Assembly: GCA_016218545.1 (NCBI GenBank)
Contig: JACRDQ010000038.1
Location: 220,155-284,154 of the forward strand
Origin: Elusimicrobiota bacterium
GTDB lineage: Bacteria; Elusimicrobiota; Elusimicrobia; UBA1565; UBA9628
DNA: 64,000 nt
Reading direction: 5' to 3'
The notes beneath the pieces are model-generated. The model ran no database searches and had not been told where the DNA came from. It was given only the letters and a program-made list of their open reading frames with translations. This document shows positions 51,105 to 59,145 of the stretch, in pieces (positions within the stretch are counted from its first letter, which is position 1; each line of letters starts with the position of its first letter). The position numbers were made by a program, and so were the translations under genes.

Positions 51105-52584
51105 GAAGACCCTGACCCTGAGGGACTGCCTTCCCTGGCTGGCGGGGACGGCTGCCGGGCTCTGCTACCTGGCCACGCGCTCCTACTTCTTCAACTTCGA
51201 CGGCGTGGCCTGCGCCATCGCTGTGGAGCTCTCGGACTGGAAGCACCTGGTGCACGGCAACCACCTGGGCTACGGCGTGCTGGGCTGGCTCTTCTTCAAG
51301 CTCTGGCAGATCGTTGGCTACAGCGGCACAGCCCTCTATTGCCTCCAGGTCCTCGATTCCCTGCTCGGCGGAGCCAGCGTGGGAGTGTTCTGCTCGCTCT
51401 TGCTCCTGGTCGGCGCGAGTCCTGTGGCCGCTTTCCTGGCCTCTGCCGGCCTGGCAGTCTCCTATGCCTGGTGGTTCTGGAGCCTCGAGGCTCAGGTCTA
51501 CATGCTGGGCTGCCTCTTCCTCGCCCTGTCTGCTCGCTCGGCGTTCTCCCCGAAGCCGGACCCGGTCAGGACCGGGCTCTGGCAAGCCCTGGCCATCCTC
51601 GGGCATGTGGGACATCTCATGTTCGCGCCGGCCTGCCTCTACCTCCTGGCGCGCTCAAGCCCGCACGGCTCGGCCCGCAAAGCGTGGAAGTCCTATGCCT
51701 TGGCGCTCGGCCTGCCGGTGCTGGCTGCCTACATCCTGGCCGGCCTGCTCTGCGCACGGCCGACGTCTTTGGAGGATGCGCGGGTCTGGCTACTGGGAAG
51801 CGCTGCCTTGAACCTCGACAAGTCCTTCAGCTGGTTCGGAGGCTGGTCCTGGGTCAACTTGGGAGACTGGCTCAGGATGTCCTTGCGCGTGTTCACGGAC
51901 TTCGTGGAGCTCCCGCCTGACCTGCGCTCAGCCGGCTGGCTCCTGGCCTCGGCGCCTGTGGCAGCGGGAGCAGCAGGGGTCTGGCTCGGGAGGGACAGGC
52001 TCTCGGCCGGAGCCCTGCTCTGGCTGGGAGGCTATGCCCTGCTCTACACCTCCTGGCAGCCGCACACCATCGTCTACCGCGTCAGCGACCTCATGGCAGT
52101 GTGGCTGCTCGTGGCCTTGCTGGCGTCCTCCTCGCCTTGGAGGACGGCCCTGCTGGCTGTGTGGGTCGGGGGAGCCGGGTTCTTCAACTGGACGCTCCTC
52201 ATCGAACCCTGGACCAGGCCAGAGAGCAACCCGGCGTACAAGGCCTCGGTGTGGCTCAACACCGTGGTGCCTGAGAACGGGTGGGTCGCGGCCTTCAACC
52301 TCGACCAGGTCTACATCCCCTACTTCGGACAGCGCAAGCCCCTCAATGTCCGCTACTACGAGGGGCGCCTGCCTGTCCTGGCCGAGCGGATCGAGAGCCT
52401 CTCCAAGGCAGGCGAGCCGGTGTTTGCGACCTCTAGGACCCTGGAGGAAGCCTGGGGAGAGTTCCTCAGGTCCTATGAACTGGTCGAGACCGCCAGGAGC
52501 CCTGAAGGGGTCGCGCTCTACAGGCTTGCTAGCGGGGAACCCGGGTCTCGGGCAGCAAGGGCTGGAGCTCGGGTCCGCCGCTGA
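51091..52584 (+). CDS. Polytopic membrane protein, GT-C-like
   Basis: The 497-residue protein has about ten membrane helices. An acidic residue in the first loop (RSYFFNFDGVACAIAVEL) and the helix layout resemble DUF2723/GT-C type membrane proteins. The last 150 residues are soluble. Its start overlaps the previous glycosyltransferase gene, so the two are probably translated together and may act on the same glycan. The 3' end overlaps the convergent gene by 56 bases. Confidence 0.65.
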   Translation: MRSSKKTLTLRDCLPWLAGTAAGLCYLATRSYFFNFDGVACAIAVELSDWKHLVHGNHLGYGVLGWLFFKLWQIVGYSGTALYCLQVLDSLLGGASVGVFCSLLLLVGASPVAAFLASAGLAVSYAWWFWSLEAQVYMLGCLFLALSARSAFSPKPDPVRTGLWQALAILGHVGHLMFAPACLYLLARSSPHGSARKAWKSYALALGLPVLAAYILAGLLCARPTSLEDARVWLLGSAALNLDKSFSWFGGWSWVNLGDWLRMSLRVFTDFVELPPDLRSAGWLLASAPVAAGAAGVWLGRDRLSAGALLWLGGYALLYTSWQPHTIVYRVSDLMAVWLLVALLASSSPWRTALLAVWVGGAGFFNWTLLIEPWTRPESNPAYKASVWLNTVVPENGWVAAFNLDQVYIPYFGQRKPLNVRYYEGRLPVLAERIESLSKAGEPVFATSRTLEEAWGEFLRSYELVETARSPEGVALYRLASGEPGSRAARAGARVRR

Positions 52585-53284
52585 ACTTCTCAGGCGGCAG
52601 GACCTTGGAGTAGAACACGAGGTTCGAGCCCTCAAGCCTCATCCCGTAGATCACGCCGTTGACTCCCACGAACCACTTGATGCCTTTGGCTGCCTCTGCA
52701 GCCGTGCCGTAGGTGATCCAGAAGTTGCCGTAGCGGTCCTCGCGCATCAGGGAGACGGAGGCAGGGATGGCTGAGCCCTGCCGCTCCTCCTCGAAGAGCA
52801 CGGCGTATTCCACCAGAGGGACCTGGACATGGGCGGCCGCGGTGTAGACCTGCCTGAGCATGGCCTGGACCGAGGCCGTGGCTTGGGGAGTCTGCGGCTC
52901 CTGGACCGGGAAGGCGGTCACCGTGTCTTTCTCAGCCGTGAACTTGTAGGTCTCCACAGGGAACCGCTCAGTCACTCCCTTCGCAAGGGAGGTGAGCGAG
53001 TGCGCTGACCGGACGCGGTCCTGCTTGAACTTGACCCAGACCTCGGCAAGGGGGTCGAAGCCCACGCTCACGCCGATGGCGCCCCTGCCCACAGGCTGCC
53101 AGGTGAAGGCCCGCTCAGCATCCGCCACGATCTCCTTGAGCGGCAGGGTGAGGATGACCTGCGGCTGAGCCGGGGCTTCGGCCACGGCAACGGCCCTGAC
53201 CTCGGGCAAAGGCGCCGGCGTGGCATCCACGCCCAAGACCTGAGCCCAGACCAGGAGGGAAGAGAGAGCGGTCAGCGGTTCCAT
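52529..53284 (-). CDS. Secreted protein of unknown function
   Basis: The 251-residue protein starts with a signal-like segment (LTALSSLLVWAQVLGVDA) and then a Pro/Ala-rich stretch. The rest is mixed alpha/beta, with repeated aromatic residues near the end (YGNFWITYGTAAEAAKGIKW). No family is recognised. The ATG at 53284 has TATCAT ending 6 bases before it, so the mRNA is probably leaderless. An upstream in-frame start at 53326 would lie beyond that promoter. Confidence 0.6.
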   Translation of the reverse strand: MEPLTALSSLLVWAQVLGVDATPAPLPEVRAVAVAEAPAQPQVILTLPLKEIVADAERAFTWQPVGRGAIGVSVGFDPLAEVWVKFKQDRVRSAHSLTSLAKGVTERFPVETYKFTAEKDTVTAFPVQEPQTPQATASVQAMLRQVYTAAAHVQVPLVEYAVLFEEERQGSAIPASVSLMREDRYGNFWITYGTAAEAAKGIKWFVGVNGVIYGMRLEGSNLVFYSKVLPPEKFSGGPELQPLLPETRVPR

Positions 53285-53290
53285 GGCCAG

Positions 53291-53296
53291 ATGATA
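53291..53296 (-). promoter_or_regulatory. -10 box directly upstream of secreted protein gene
   Basis: TATCAT on the minus strand lies 6 bases before the ATG at 53284. It faces the divergent glycosyltransferase gene, whose own -10 is at 53347. Confidence 0.45.
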
Positions 53297-53346
53297 CCTC
53301 TTTCCAGGCTTTCCGGAGCATCCCATGGGGCGCGCATCGGGTTTGG

Positions 53347-53352
53347 TATGAT
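53347..53352 (+). promoter_or_regulatory. -10 box directly upstream of glycosyltransferase gene
   Basis: TATGAT lies 7 bases before the ATG at 53360. Transcription would start at the start codon. This favours 53360 over earlier in-frame ATGs at 53291, 53348 and 53351. Confidence 0.45.
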
Positions 53353-53359
53353 GTGCCGG

Positions 53360-55309
53360 ATGGCGGACGGCAAGAAGCAGGGCTGGCTGTGGATCAGTTG
53401 CAGCGTGTTCCTGCTCCTCGCCGTGGCCCGCAACACGGGAGTGCTGGGCTTCGTCCTCTCAGCGCCTTCAGGCATGAGCCTGGTCGGACTCAAGGACGCG
53501 GTCCTTGCCCTGTTCTCCGTTGCCTGCTGCCTGGCCCTGCTCCACGAGGCCGGCCGGGCTCCCTTGGTCTGGCTCAAGCTCAAGACCGGGCCAGGTCTCC
53601 CCCTGGCCCTAGGCATGGGCTTGGCTGGGACCGGGTTCCTGGGCTTGGGCTTGTTCTTCGGGCTCTCCCCCCTCGCGTTCTGGACTGTGGCCTGCTGTCT
53701 GCTCTGCTCGGCAGTCCTGGGCAGAGTGCTCGTGCCTGGGTCCTGGCCCAGGCTCTCAGACCTCTCTCCGACCTTGCCTGTTCAGGCCTGGAAAGCCGCA
53801 GCCTTCGGGGTGCTCGGGTTCTGCGCATGGCACGCGCTCGTCCGAGGCCTTGCCCCTCCCACTGAATGGGATGTCCTGGCCTATCACCTTGCCCTGCCCA
53901 AGCTCTACCTCCGCGAGGCGAAGGTCCTGGAGCTCCCGTGGATGCTCCACAGCCACTGGCCCCACCTCATGGAACTGCTCTACAGCGTACCTCTGACCCT
54001 GGGCAAGGACGCTTGGCCAGGTCTCTTCCACGCCGGCGTCACCACTGCCTGGATCCTATGCGTGTTCCGCTGGGCCTCAGCCAGGCTCGGGGCAAGGCCT
54101 GCGTTCCTGGGAACAGCGCTCCTGGCTTGCCAGCCAGTGGTCCTGGCCGTGGCACCCACAGCGCACAGCGACGGAGGCCAGGCTTTCTTCTACTTCCTGT
54201 CAGCTGCCACCCTATGGCGCTGGGCAGAGGAAGAGGGCAGGCCTGGCGCCACTGCCTGGCTGGTCCTGGCCGGTCTCATGGCAGGGCTTGCTGCCTCCTG
54301 CAAGCTCACCGGCCTGGTGCTGGCCATGTGCCTGGCTGGCTGGGTCAGCCTGGCTGGCCCGGGAAAGCGTCCCCTCGAACGGATCAAGTCTTCGGCCCTA
54401 TTCCTGGCAGGTGCCCTGGTCTTCTGCCTTCCGTGGCATGCCAAGACTGCGTGGGCCACAGGCGACCCTTTCTGGCCTTTCCTCCAAGCCTGGCTTGGAG
54501 GCCGGAGCGTTGCCATGACGAAGACCCTTGAAGCCACCGTCTTCTGGTCTTTTCCCAGGGACTTGGGACTCATCCTCAACAACGGCCCGCAGTTCCTGCT
54601 GGTACCCTTGCTCGGCCTGGGCTCGGTCGCCCTGCTCACAGGTTCCAAACCGCCCAAGGAGCTCCGCTTCCTGCTCCTGGCCAGCCTGCCCTATCTGCTG
54701 GTGGTGAGCAGGCAGGCTGAATGCTGGCGCTTTTCCATGGCCTGCTACCCGGCCCTCGCCTTGTCAGCCGGCTGGTTCGCAGACCGGCTCCTTACGGCAG
54801 GGAATTGGCGGAAGTGGGTTGCGGTGTGCCTCGTGTGCCTGGGCATGTGGCCGAGCCTGAGCCTGACCCAGAACAACGAGCTCTTCCCCCTGCTCGGCTT
54901 AAGGTCCAGAGTCTCGCCCGAGCTCCAGCCCACGCAGGCTTATCTGACCCTTTCTTTGGACCACTACGCCTTTTTCAGGAAGGCTTCGCAGGTCCTGCCT
55001 CCGGGGTCCAAGACCCTGCTGTTCCGCGAGATCCGAGGCTACTACCTTGACGCGGACTACCTCTGGGGAGACCCGGTGAACCAGGACCTCATCGACTACC
55101 ACGGCCTCGACCCTGCAGGACTCAGGGCCCGGCTCTCTGAGCTCAGGGTCACGCATGTCCTCGTCAACGAGGGGCTTGGCATCTACGGGGAGAGGGAAGG
55201 CTATTACGACAGGCGCGTCATGGCTGTCATGGGAACGGCCCTGGGATCTTGGGGCAAGCCCATCCTGAAGGAAGGCGGGCTGAGCCTCTGGTGCCTGGCA
55301 TTGTATTAA
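53360..55309 (+). CDS. GT-C type membrane glycosyltransferase-like protein
   Basis: The 649-residue protein has twelve or more membrane helices. The loop after the fifth or sixth helix reads PPTEWDVLAYHLALPKLYL, with an acidic residue and aromatic neighbours as in GT-C enzymes acting on lipid-linked sugars. A soluble C-terminal domain of about 130 residues follows (TLLFREIRGYYLDADYLWGD). The last codons and the stop lie inside the left arm of a hairpin repeat, so the C-terminus LWCLALY is partly repeat-encoded. Confidence 0.72.
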   Translation: MADGKKQGWLWISCSVFLLLAVARNTGVLGFVLSAPSGMSLVGLKDAVLALFSVACCLALLHEAGRAPLVWLKLKTGPGLPLALGMGLAGTGFLGLGLFFGLSPLAFWTVACCLLCSAVLGRVLVPGSWPRLSDLSPTLPVQAWKAAAFGVLGFCAWHALVRGLAPPTEWDVLAYHLALPKLYLREAKVLELPWMLHSHWPHLMELLYSVPLTLGKDAWPGLFHAGVTTAWILCVFRWASARLGARPAFLGTALLACQPVVLAVAPTAHSDGGQAFFYFLSAATLWRWAEEEGRPGATAWLVLAGLMAGLAASCKLTGLVLAMCLAGWVSLAGPGKRPLERIKSSALFLAGALVFCLPWHAKTAWATGDPFWPFLQAWLGGRSVAMTKTLEATVFWSFPRDLGLILNNGPQFLLVPLLGLGSVALLTGSKPPKELRFLLLASLPYLLVVSRQAECWRFSMACYPALALSAGWFADRLLTAGNWRKWVAVCLVCLGMWPSLSLTQNNELFPLLGLRSRVSPELQPTQAYLTLSLDHYAFFRKASQVLPPGSKTLLFREIRGYYLDADYLWGDPVNQDLIDYHGLDPAGLRARLSELRVTHVLVNEGLGIYGEREGYYDRRVMAVMGTALGSWGKPILKEGGLSLWCLALY

Positions 55310-55358
55310 TTGTATTTTTGCGCACTGCAAAAATACAATTAATACAATGCCAGGCACC
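55290..55358. repeat. REP-like hairpin element, copy 1 (perfect 32-bp stem)
   Basis: Left arm 55290-55321 and right arm 55327-55358 are perfect reverse complements of 32 bases with the loop GCACT. The outer end is GGTGCCTGGCATTG, and the inner part is AT-rich with a run of T. It sits between convergent genes and can work as a terminator in both directions. The left arm is repeated exactly (31 bases) at 56802-56832. Confidence 0.85.
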
Positions 55359-55361
55359 GTC

Positions 55362-56150
55362 TCAGATAGGCCCGAACGGGAACCCGAAAGGCAGGAGCTT
55401 GAAGAAGTTGAACACCGCAGCAGCGCTGAGGAAAGGCCCAAAGGGCATGGGCTCGTACCTCTTCAAGGTCCCCCGGGCCATCCGCGCCACTCCGTAGACG
55501 GACCCGGCCAGGGCCCCGATCATCATGCAGTCGAAAGCGCCCAGAGCGCCTGTCCAGGCGCCCACTGCCGCCAGGAGCTTGACGTCCCCGCCGCCCAAGG
55601 CCTCCCTCTTGAAGAGCCTCTCTCCGAACTCCGCCGTGGCCCAGCAGATGGCAAAACCCGTGCCAGCGCCCAAGAGCGAGAACAGCATCCTGCCGTACCA
55701 GGCGCCGTGCCCCAGGGCTGAGGCGAAGAAGGGGTTGATGGGCGCCGACAGGAGACCGACCGCCAGCAGGCCCAGGGAGAGTTCGTCAGGGATGAGGAAG
55801 GTGTCCCAGTCGATGAACGCCACAGCCACCAAGGCCGCGGAGGCCAGGATGGTCAGGATCGACCAACTCCCGCCTCCCCCGCGCTCCCAGAGCAGCCAGG
55901 TCAGGACAGCCACCAGGCTCTCCACCAGGGGATAGCGGGCCGAGATGCGCGTCCCGCAGCCCCGGCACCTGCCCCTCAGCACGAGCCAGCTGACGACCGG
56001 CACATTGTCGTAGAAGGCGATGGGGCGGCGGCACTTGGGGCACCTGGACCCGGGATGCCAGAGGGACTGCTCCTTGGGCATGCGGTGGATGACCACATTG
56101 ATGAAGCTGCCCAGGCAGAACCCGAAGAGCACGACTAACAAAGTCACCAT
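55362..56150 (-). CDS. pilD: Prepilin peptidase/N-methyltransferase
   Basis: PilD cuts the leader of type IV prepilins at the inner membrane and methylates the new N-terminus. The 262-residue protein has the N-terminal GSFINVVIHRMP motif, the zinc-binding pairs C37-C40 and C62-C65 of the methylase domain, and catalytic aspartates D114 (FIDWD) and D189 (GGGDVK). About eight membrane helices are visible. The pilin gene lies directly upstream on the same strand, behind a terminator. Confidence 0.94.
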   Translation of the reverse strand: MVTLLVVLFGFCLGSFINVVIHRMPKEQSLWHPGSRCPKCRRPIAFYDNVPVVSWLVLRGRCRGCGTRISARYPLVESLVAVLTWLLWERGGGGSWSILTILASAALVAVAFIDWDTFLIPDELSLGLLAVGLLSAPINPFFASALGHGAWYGRMLFSLLGAGTGFAICWATAEFGERLFKREALGGGDVKLLAAVGAWTGALGAFDCMMIGALAGSVYGVARMARGTLKRYEPMPFGPFLSAAAVFNFFKLLPFGFPFGPI

Positions 56151-56160
56151 TGGGAAAGGG

Positions 56161-56193
56161 AAGGGAGGCCCCCCTCTCGGGGAGCCTCCCTTT
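56161..56193 (-). terminator. Terminator between pilin and pilD
   Basis: AAGGGAGGC (56161-56169) pairs with GCCTCCCTT (56184-56192), with an inner CCCC/GGGG stem and a 4-base loop. It follows the pilin stop by about 30 bases. It would allow much more pilin than peptidase to be made from one promoter. Confidence 0.7.
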
Positions 56194-56222
56194 ACTCAGC
56201 TAAGCGAACGCTTCTTGCCCGT

Positions 56223-56669
56223 TCAGTAGGCAGTCCAGAAGCTCCCCTTAGTGTCCGTGTGCGTGCAGTTGACCAGCACCGAGCCGAAGTTGCCGTCGGT
56301 CACCACGTTGTTGAAGTGCCAGCCGCCAGCATCCTGCGCACCGGTCTCGCCGTCATCCACTGCGGAGGTGTCCGAGTGGTAGTTCGGCGCCTTTGCGACC
56401 GGCAGGTTCGCCAGGTACTTGCCCGCCACGGTCAAGGACTGCAGGGACGTAGGATACGTTCCTTCCATGTCGCCGTAGTAGATACTCAGCGCGGAGCGGA
56501 TCGCACCCAGGTTACCCTTTGAGGCACCTTCGTTCGACTTCCTGATGAGCTCGGCGAACTTCGGGATGGCGATAGCCGCCAATATACCTATGATGGCAAC
56601 CACGATCATCAACTCGATGAGCGTGAAACCCGAAGCACCGAACTTCTTGCTGTTTACTCTCATTTTCAT
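56223..56669 (-). CDS. Type IV pilin (major pilin-like)
   Basis: The 148-residue prepilin has a short basic leader (MKMRVNSKKFGASG) and the class III cleavage site G/F, giving the mature N-terminus FTLIELMIVVAIIGILAAIA with E5. The globular part is short (about 110 residues) and ends ...KGSFWTAY; a cysteine near residue 137 has no obvious disulfide partner. A run of six G lies just before the ATG at 56669. Among the pilins of this window it is the only one, and it is followed by pilD, so it may be the main pilus subunit. Confidence 0.93.
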   Translation of the reverse strand: MKMRVNSKKFGASGFTLIELMIVVAIIGILAAIAIPKFAELIRKSNEGASKGNLGAIRSALSIYYGDMEGTYPTSLQSLTVAGKYLANLPVAKAPNYHSDTSAVDDGETGAQDAGGWHFNNVVTDGNFGSVLVNCTHTDTKGSFWTAY

Positions 56670-56799
56670 ACCCCCTGTTTTGCTGTTATGATGTATTTCA
56701 GGGAAGATATGTCGAATCAGCAATACTGGCATGAGCTTGAGAGCTACACCATAGTTATACACCAAAACCCCCTTCCTGTCAATGTGATTAGAATCACAA

Positions 56800-56870
56800 G
56801 CGTGCCTGGCATTGTATTAATTGTATTTTTGCATTCCCAAAAAATACATTAAATACATGCCCTGGCACGC
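56800..56870. repeat. REP-like hairpin element, copy 2 (imperfect)
   Basis: GCGTGCC at 56800-56806 and GGCACGC at 56864-56870 close an imperfect hairpin. The left arm from 56802 to 56832 is identical over 31 bases to copy 1 at 55291-55321. The right arm has drifted by several substitutions and an indel. The two copies lie on either side of the pilD-pilin block. Confidence 0.8.
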
Positions 56871-56877
56871 CATTAGT

Positions 56878-56883
56878 TACAAT
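56878..56883 (+). promoter_or_regulatory. -10 box directly upstream of TMTC-like gene
   Basis: TACAAT lies 6 bases before the ATG at 56890, which predicts a leaderless mRNA and supports that start over the ATGs at 56821 and 56857 within the repeat element. Confidence 0.45.
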
Positions 56884-56889
56884 GCATCG

Positions 56890-58533
56890 ATGCTCCGACG
56901 CGTGCCCGCGTTCCTCGCCCCGGCCCTGGCAGCCCTGGCAGCGCTCTGGCCCTGCCTGGGGAACGGGTTCGTCAGCTGGGACGATGACCGCTTCATCCTG
57001 CGGAACCCCCACTTCCAAGGCTGGACCATGGAGAACCTCAGGTGGATACTCACCCCCTCCTGGCCCCAGGGAGGCCACTATGACCCCCTCACCTGGCTCT
57101 CCTTCTCCCTGGATTGGAGCATCTGGGGGCTGGACCCCTTCGGCTTTCACCTGACGAGCCTCCTCATCCATGCCGCCGGAGCCGCTGTCTTCTACGCCGT
57201 GGCCAGGCGGCTCTTGGCTGCGGCAGGAGCTTCCCGTGCCGAGCTTTCCGCGCTCTTTGCCGCGGTCTTCTTCGCGGTCCATCCCCTGCGGGTCGAGTCC
57301 GTGGCCTGGGCCACGGAGCGCAGCGACGTGCTCTCCGGCCTCTTCTACCTCCTGACCGTCCTCTTCTACCTGGACCGCAAGATGCGGCTGAGCCTGGCGT
57401 GCTTCGCCGCCTCCCTGCTCTCCAAATCCATCGGCATGACCCTGCCGCTGGTCCTGGTCCTGCTCGACCTCTGCCCACTCGGAAGGCTCCCTGCTTCCCC
57501 GGCGCGCTGGCTGGACAAAGGCTATCGTGCGGTCTGGAAGGAGAAGCTCCCCTTCCTCTTGCTGGCCCTGGCTGCCGCCGGGGTGGCTGCCTATCTGCAG
57601 CTCGGCTCAGGCGCCATGCGGGGGTTGGACTCGCTATCGCTCCTGGAGCGCGCCGGGATCGCGGCCTACGCCATGGCCTTCTACGTCGGAAAGACCGTGT
57701 TCCCGGCGAGCTTGCTCCCCCTCTACCCCATGCCCCCGGACCTGGGAGTCCTGTCTTGGCGCATGGTCCTGAGCGCAACGACGCTGGCTCTGGTCACGAC
57801 CCTCGCTGTGATGCGGGCAAGGTCCCGCCCCGCCTTCCTGGCTGCGTGGGCCTTCTACATCATCACGGTCCTGCCGGTCTCAGGACTCGCCCACACAGGC
57901 CCGCAGCTCGCAGCCGACCGCTACACCTACCTCTCGTGCCTGGGGTGGGCGCTGCTGGGAGGCTGGGCCGTGGCTCTCCTGCCCGGGCCCAAGGCCTGGC
58001 TGGCCGGCAGCGCGTGGCTCCTCACCCTGGGGAGCCTGGCCTGGTCCCAATGCGGGGTCTGGAAGGACACGGAGACGCTCTGGCGGACCACCGCGGAGAA
58101 AGACCCAGGCCATTTCGTGGCGCGGAACTTCCTCGCCAACATCAGGGCGGGGCAGGGAAGGGACCGCGAGGCCCTCGAGCTCTACTTCCAGGCCCTCAGC
58201 CTCCACCCGGGCTACGGGTCGGCCCACAACAACCTGGGGAACCTCCTGGTGCGCTCCGGCCGGCCGGAGGATTCTCTGCCCCACTACGAAGCAGCCCTCA
58301 AGGCCAGCCCCGGACATCGGGCGGTCCACTACAACTGGGGCCTGGCGCTCATGCTCCTGGGCCGGGGGAGCGAGGCCGCGGGGCACTTCAGGGAGGAGCT
58401 CCTCCTGGAGCCCGGCCATGAACCGTCGAAAAAGGCCCTGGAAGCGGCCCTGCGCCTGAAAAAACGGCCTGAAAAGAAGAGCCCGCAGGAAGCGAAGCCT
58501 CCCGCGGGAAAGAATGCGCAAGGGGGGATTTGA
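56890..58533 (+). CDS. TMTC-like membrane glycosyltransferase with C-terminal TPR
   Basis: The 547-residue protein has about ten membrane helices. The first outer loop reads NGFVSWDDDRFILRNPHF, with the acidic pair of TMTC/PMT-type GT-C enzymes, and then YDPLTWLSFSLDW. RVESVAWATERSDVLSGLFYL is also typical of this family. The C-terminal 140 residues are TPR units (ALELYFQALSLHPGYGSAHN, DSLPHYEAALKASPGHRAVH). Such enzymes O-glycosylate proteins in the periplasm. It diverges from the pilin gene, so pilin is a plausible substrate. The last 19 bases overlap tRNA-Leu on the other strand. Confidence 0.8.
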   Translation: MLRRVPAFLAPALAALAALWPCLGNGFVSWDDDRFILRNPHFQGWTMENLRWILTPSWPQGGHYDPLTWLSFSLDWSIWGLDPFGFHLTSLLIHAAGAAVFYAVARRLLAAAGASRAELSALFAAVFFAVHPLRVESVAWATERSDVLSGLFYLLTVLFYLDRKMRLSLACFAASLLSKSIGMTLPLVLVLLDLCPLGRLPASPARWLDKGYRAVWKEKLPFLLLALAAAGVAAYLQLGSGAMRGLDSLSLLERAGIAAYAMAFYVGKTVFPASLLPLYPMPPDLGVLSWRMVLSATTLALVTTLAVMRARSRPAFLAAWAFYIITVLPVSGLAHTGPQLAADRYTYLSCLGWALLGGWAVALLPGPKAWLAGSAWLLTLGSLAWSQCGVWKDTETLWRTTAEKDPGHFVARNFLANIRAGQGRDREALELYFQALSLHPGYGSAHNNLGNLLVRSGRPEDSLPHYEAALKASPGHRAVHYNWGLALMLLGRGSEAAGHFREELLLEPGHEPSKKALEAALRLKKRPEKKSPQEAKPPAGKNAQGGI

Positions 58534-58598
58534 ACCCCCAAGCCCTTTCGGGCACACGGTCCTGAGCCGTGCGCGTCTGCCAGTTCCGCCACCTGCGC
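58515..58598 (-). tRNA. tRNA-Leu (CAG)
   Basis: The minus strand gives acceptor GCGCAGG/CTTGCGC (one G-T pair), anticodon arm CACGG-CTCAGGA-CCGTG with anticodon CAG (plus-strand 58562-58564), variable arm GCCCGAAAGGGC and T-arm GGGGG-TTCAAAT-CCCCC. The discriminator is A and CCA is not encoded. The 3' end overlaps the last codons of the TMTC-like gene. Confidence 0.95.
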
Positions 58599-58671
58599 GT
58601 GAATACGAGCCCTGCCTGCCGCGAGGAATACGCGGCTCGGCAATGATACAATATTCGTCCGCCGCACTTCT

Positions 58672-59139
58672 ATGCGAAAAGACCTGCCGGACAAGATCGT
58701 CGTCTCGACCAACCGCAAGGCTTGGCACGATTTCGAGATCCTCAGGGAGTTCGAGGCAGGACTCCAGCTCGGAGGCGGGGAGGTCAAGTCCCTGCGCGAG
58801 GCCAGCGCTTCCCTGGACGGGTGCTTCGCCAAGGGCCGAGGCGACGAGCTCTTCCTCGTCAACCTCTACATCGCGCCCTACCGGTTCACCACGACCGACG
58901 TCCCGGACCCCCGCCGGGACCGCAAGCTCCTCATGCACCGGGCCGAGCTGACCAAGCTCCTCCAGGAGCTCCAGACCAAGAAGCTGACGGTCGTCCCCCT
59001 TGAGCTCTACTTCCTGCGGGGCTGGGCCAAGGTGCGCCTGGGCGTGGGACGGGGCAAGAAGCTCGAGGACCGGCGGGACGACATCCGCAGGAAGGAAGCC
59101 CAGCGCGAGATCGAGCGGTCGTTCCGGCGCAAATCCTAG
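58672..59139 (+). CDS. smpB: SsrA-binding protein SmpB
   Basis: SmpB brings tmRNA to stalled ribosomes in trans-translation. The 155-residue protein has the family core: VVSTNRKAWHDFEI at the start, LQLGGGEVKSLREASASLDG, LYIAPYRF, KKLTVVPLELYFLRGWAKV and the basic tail DRRDDIRRKEAQREIERSF. A TACAAT box lies 19 bases upstream. No ssrA gene is seen here. Confidence 0.95.
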   Translation: MRKDLPDKIVVSTNRKAWHDFEILREFEAGLQLGGGEVKSLREASASLDGCFAKGRGDELFLVNLYIAPYRFTTTDVPDPRRDRKLLMHRAELTKLLQELQTKKLTVVPLELYFLRGWAKVRLGVGRGKKLEDRRDDIRRKEAQREIERSFRRKS

Positions 59140-59145
59140 CCCGGG

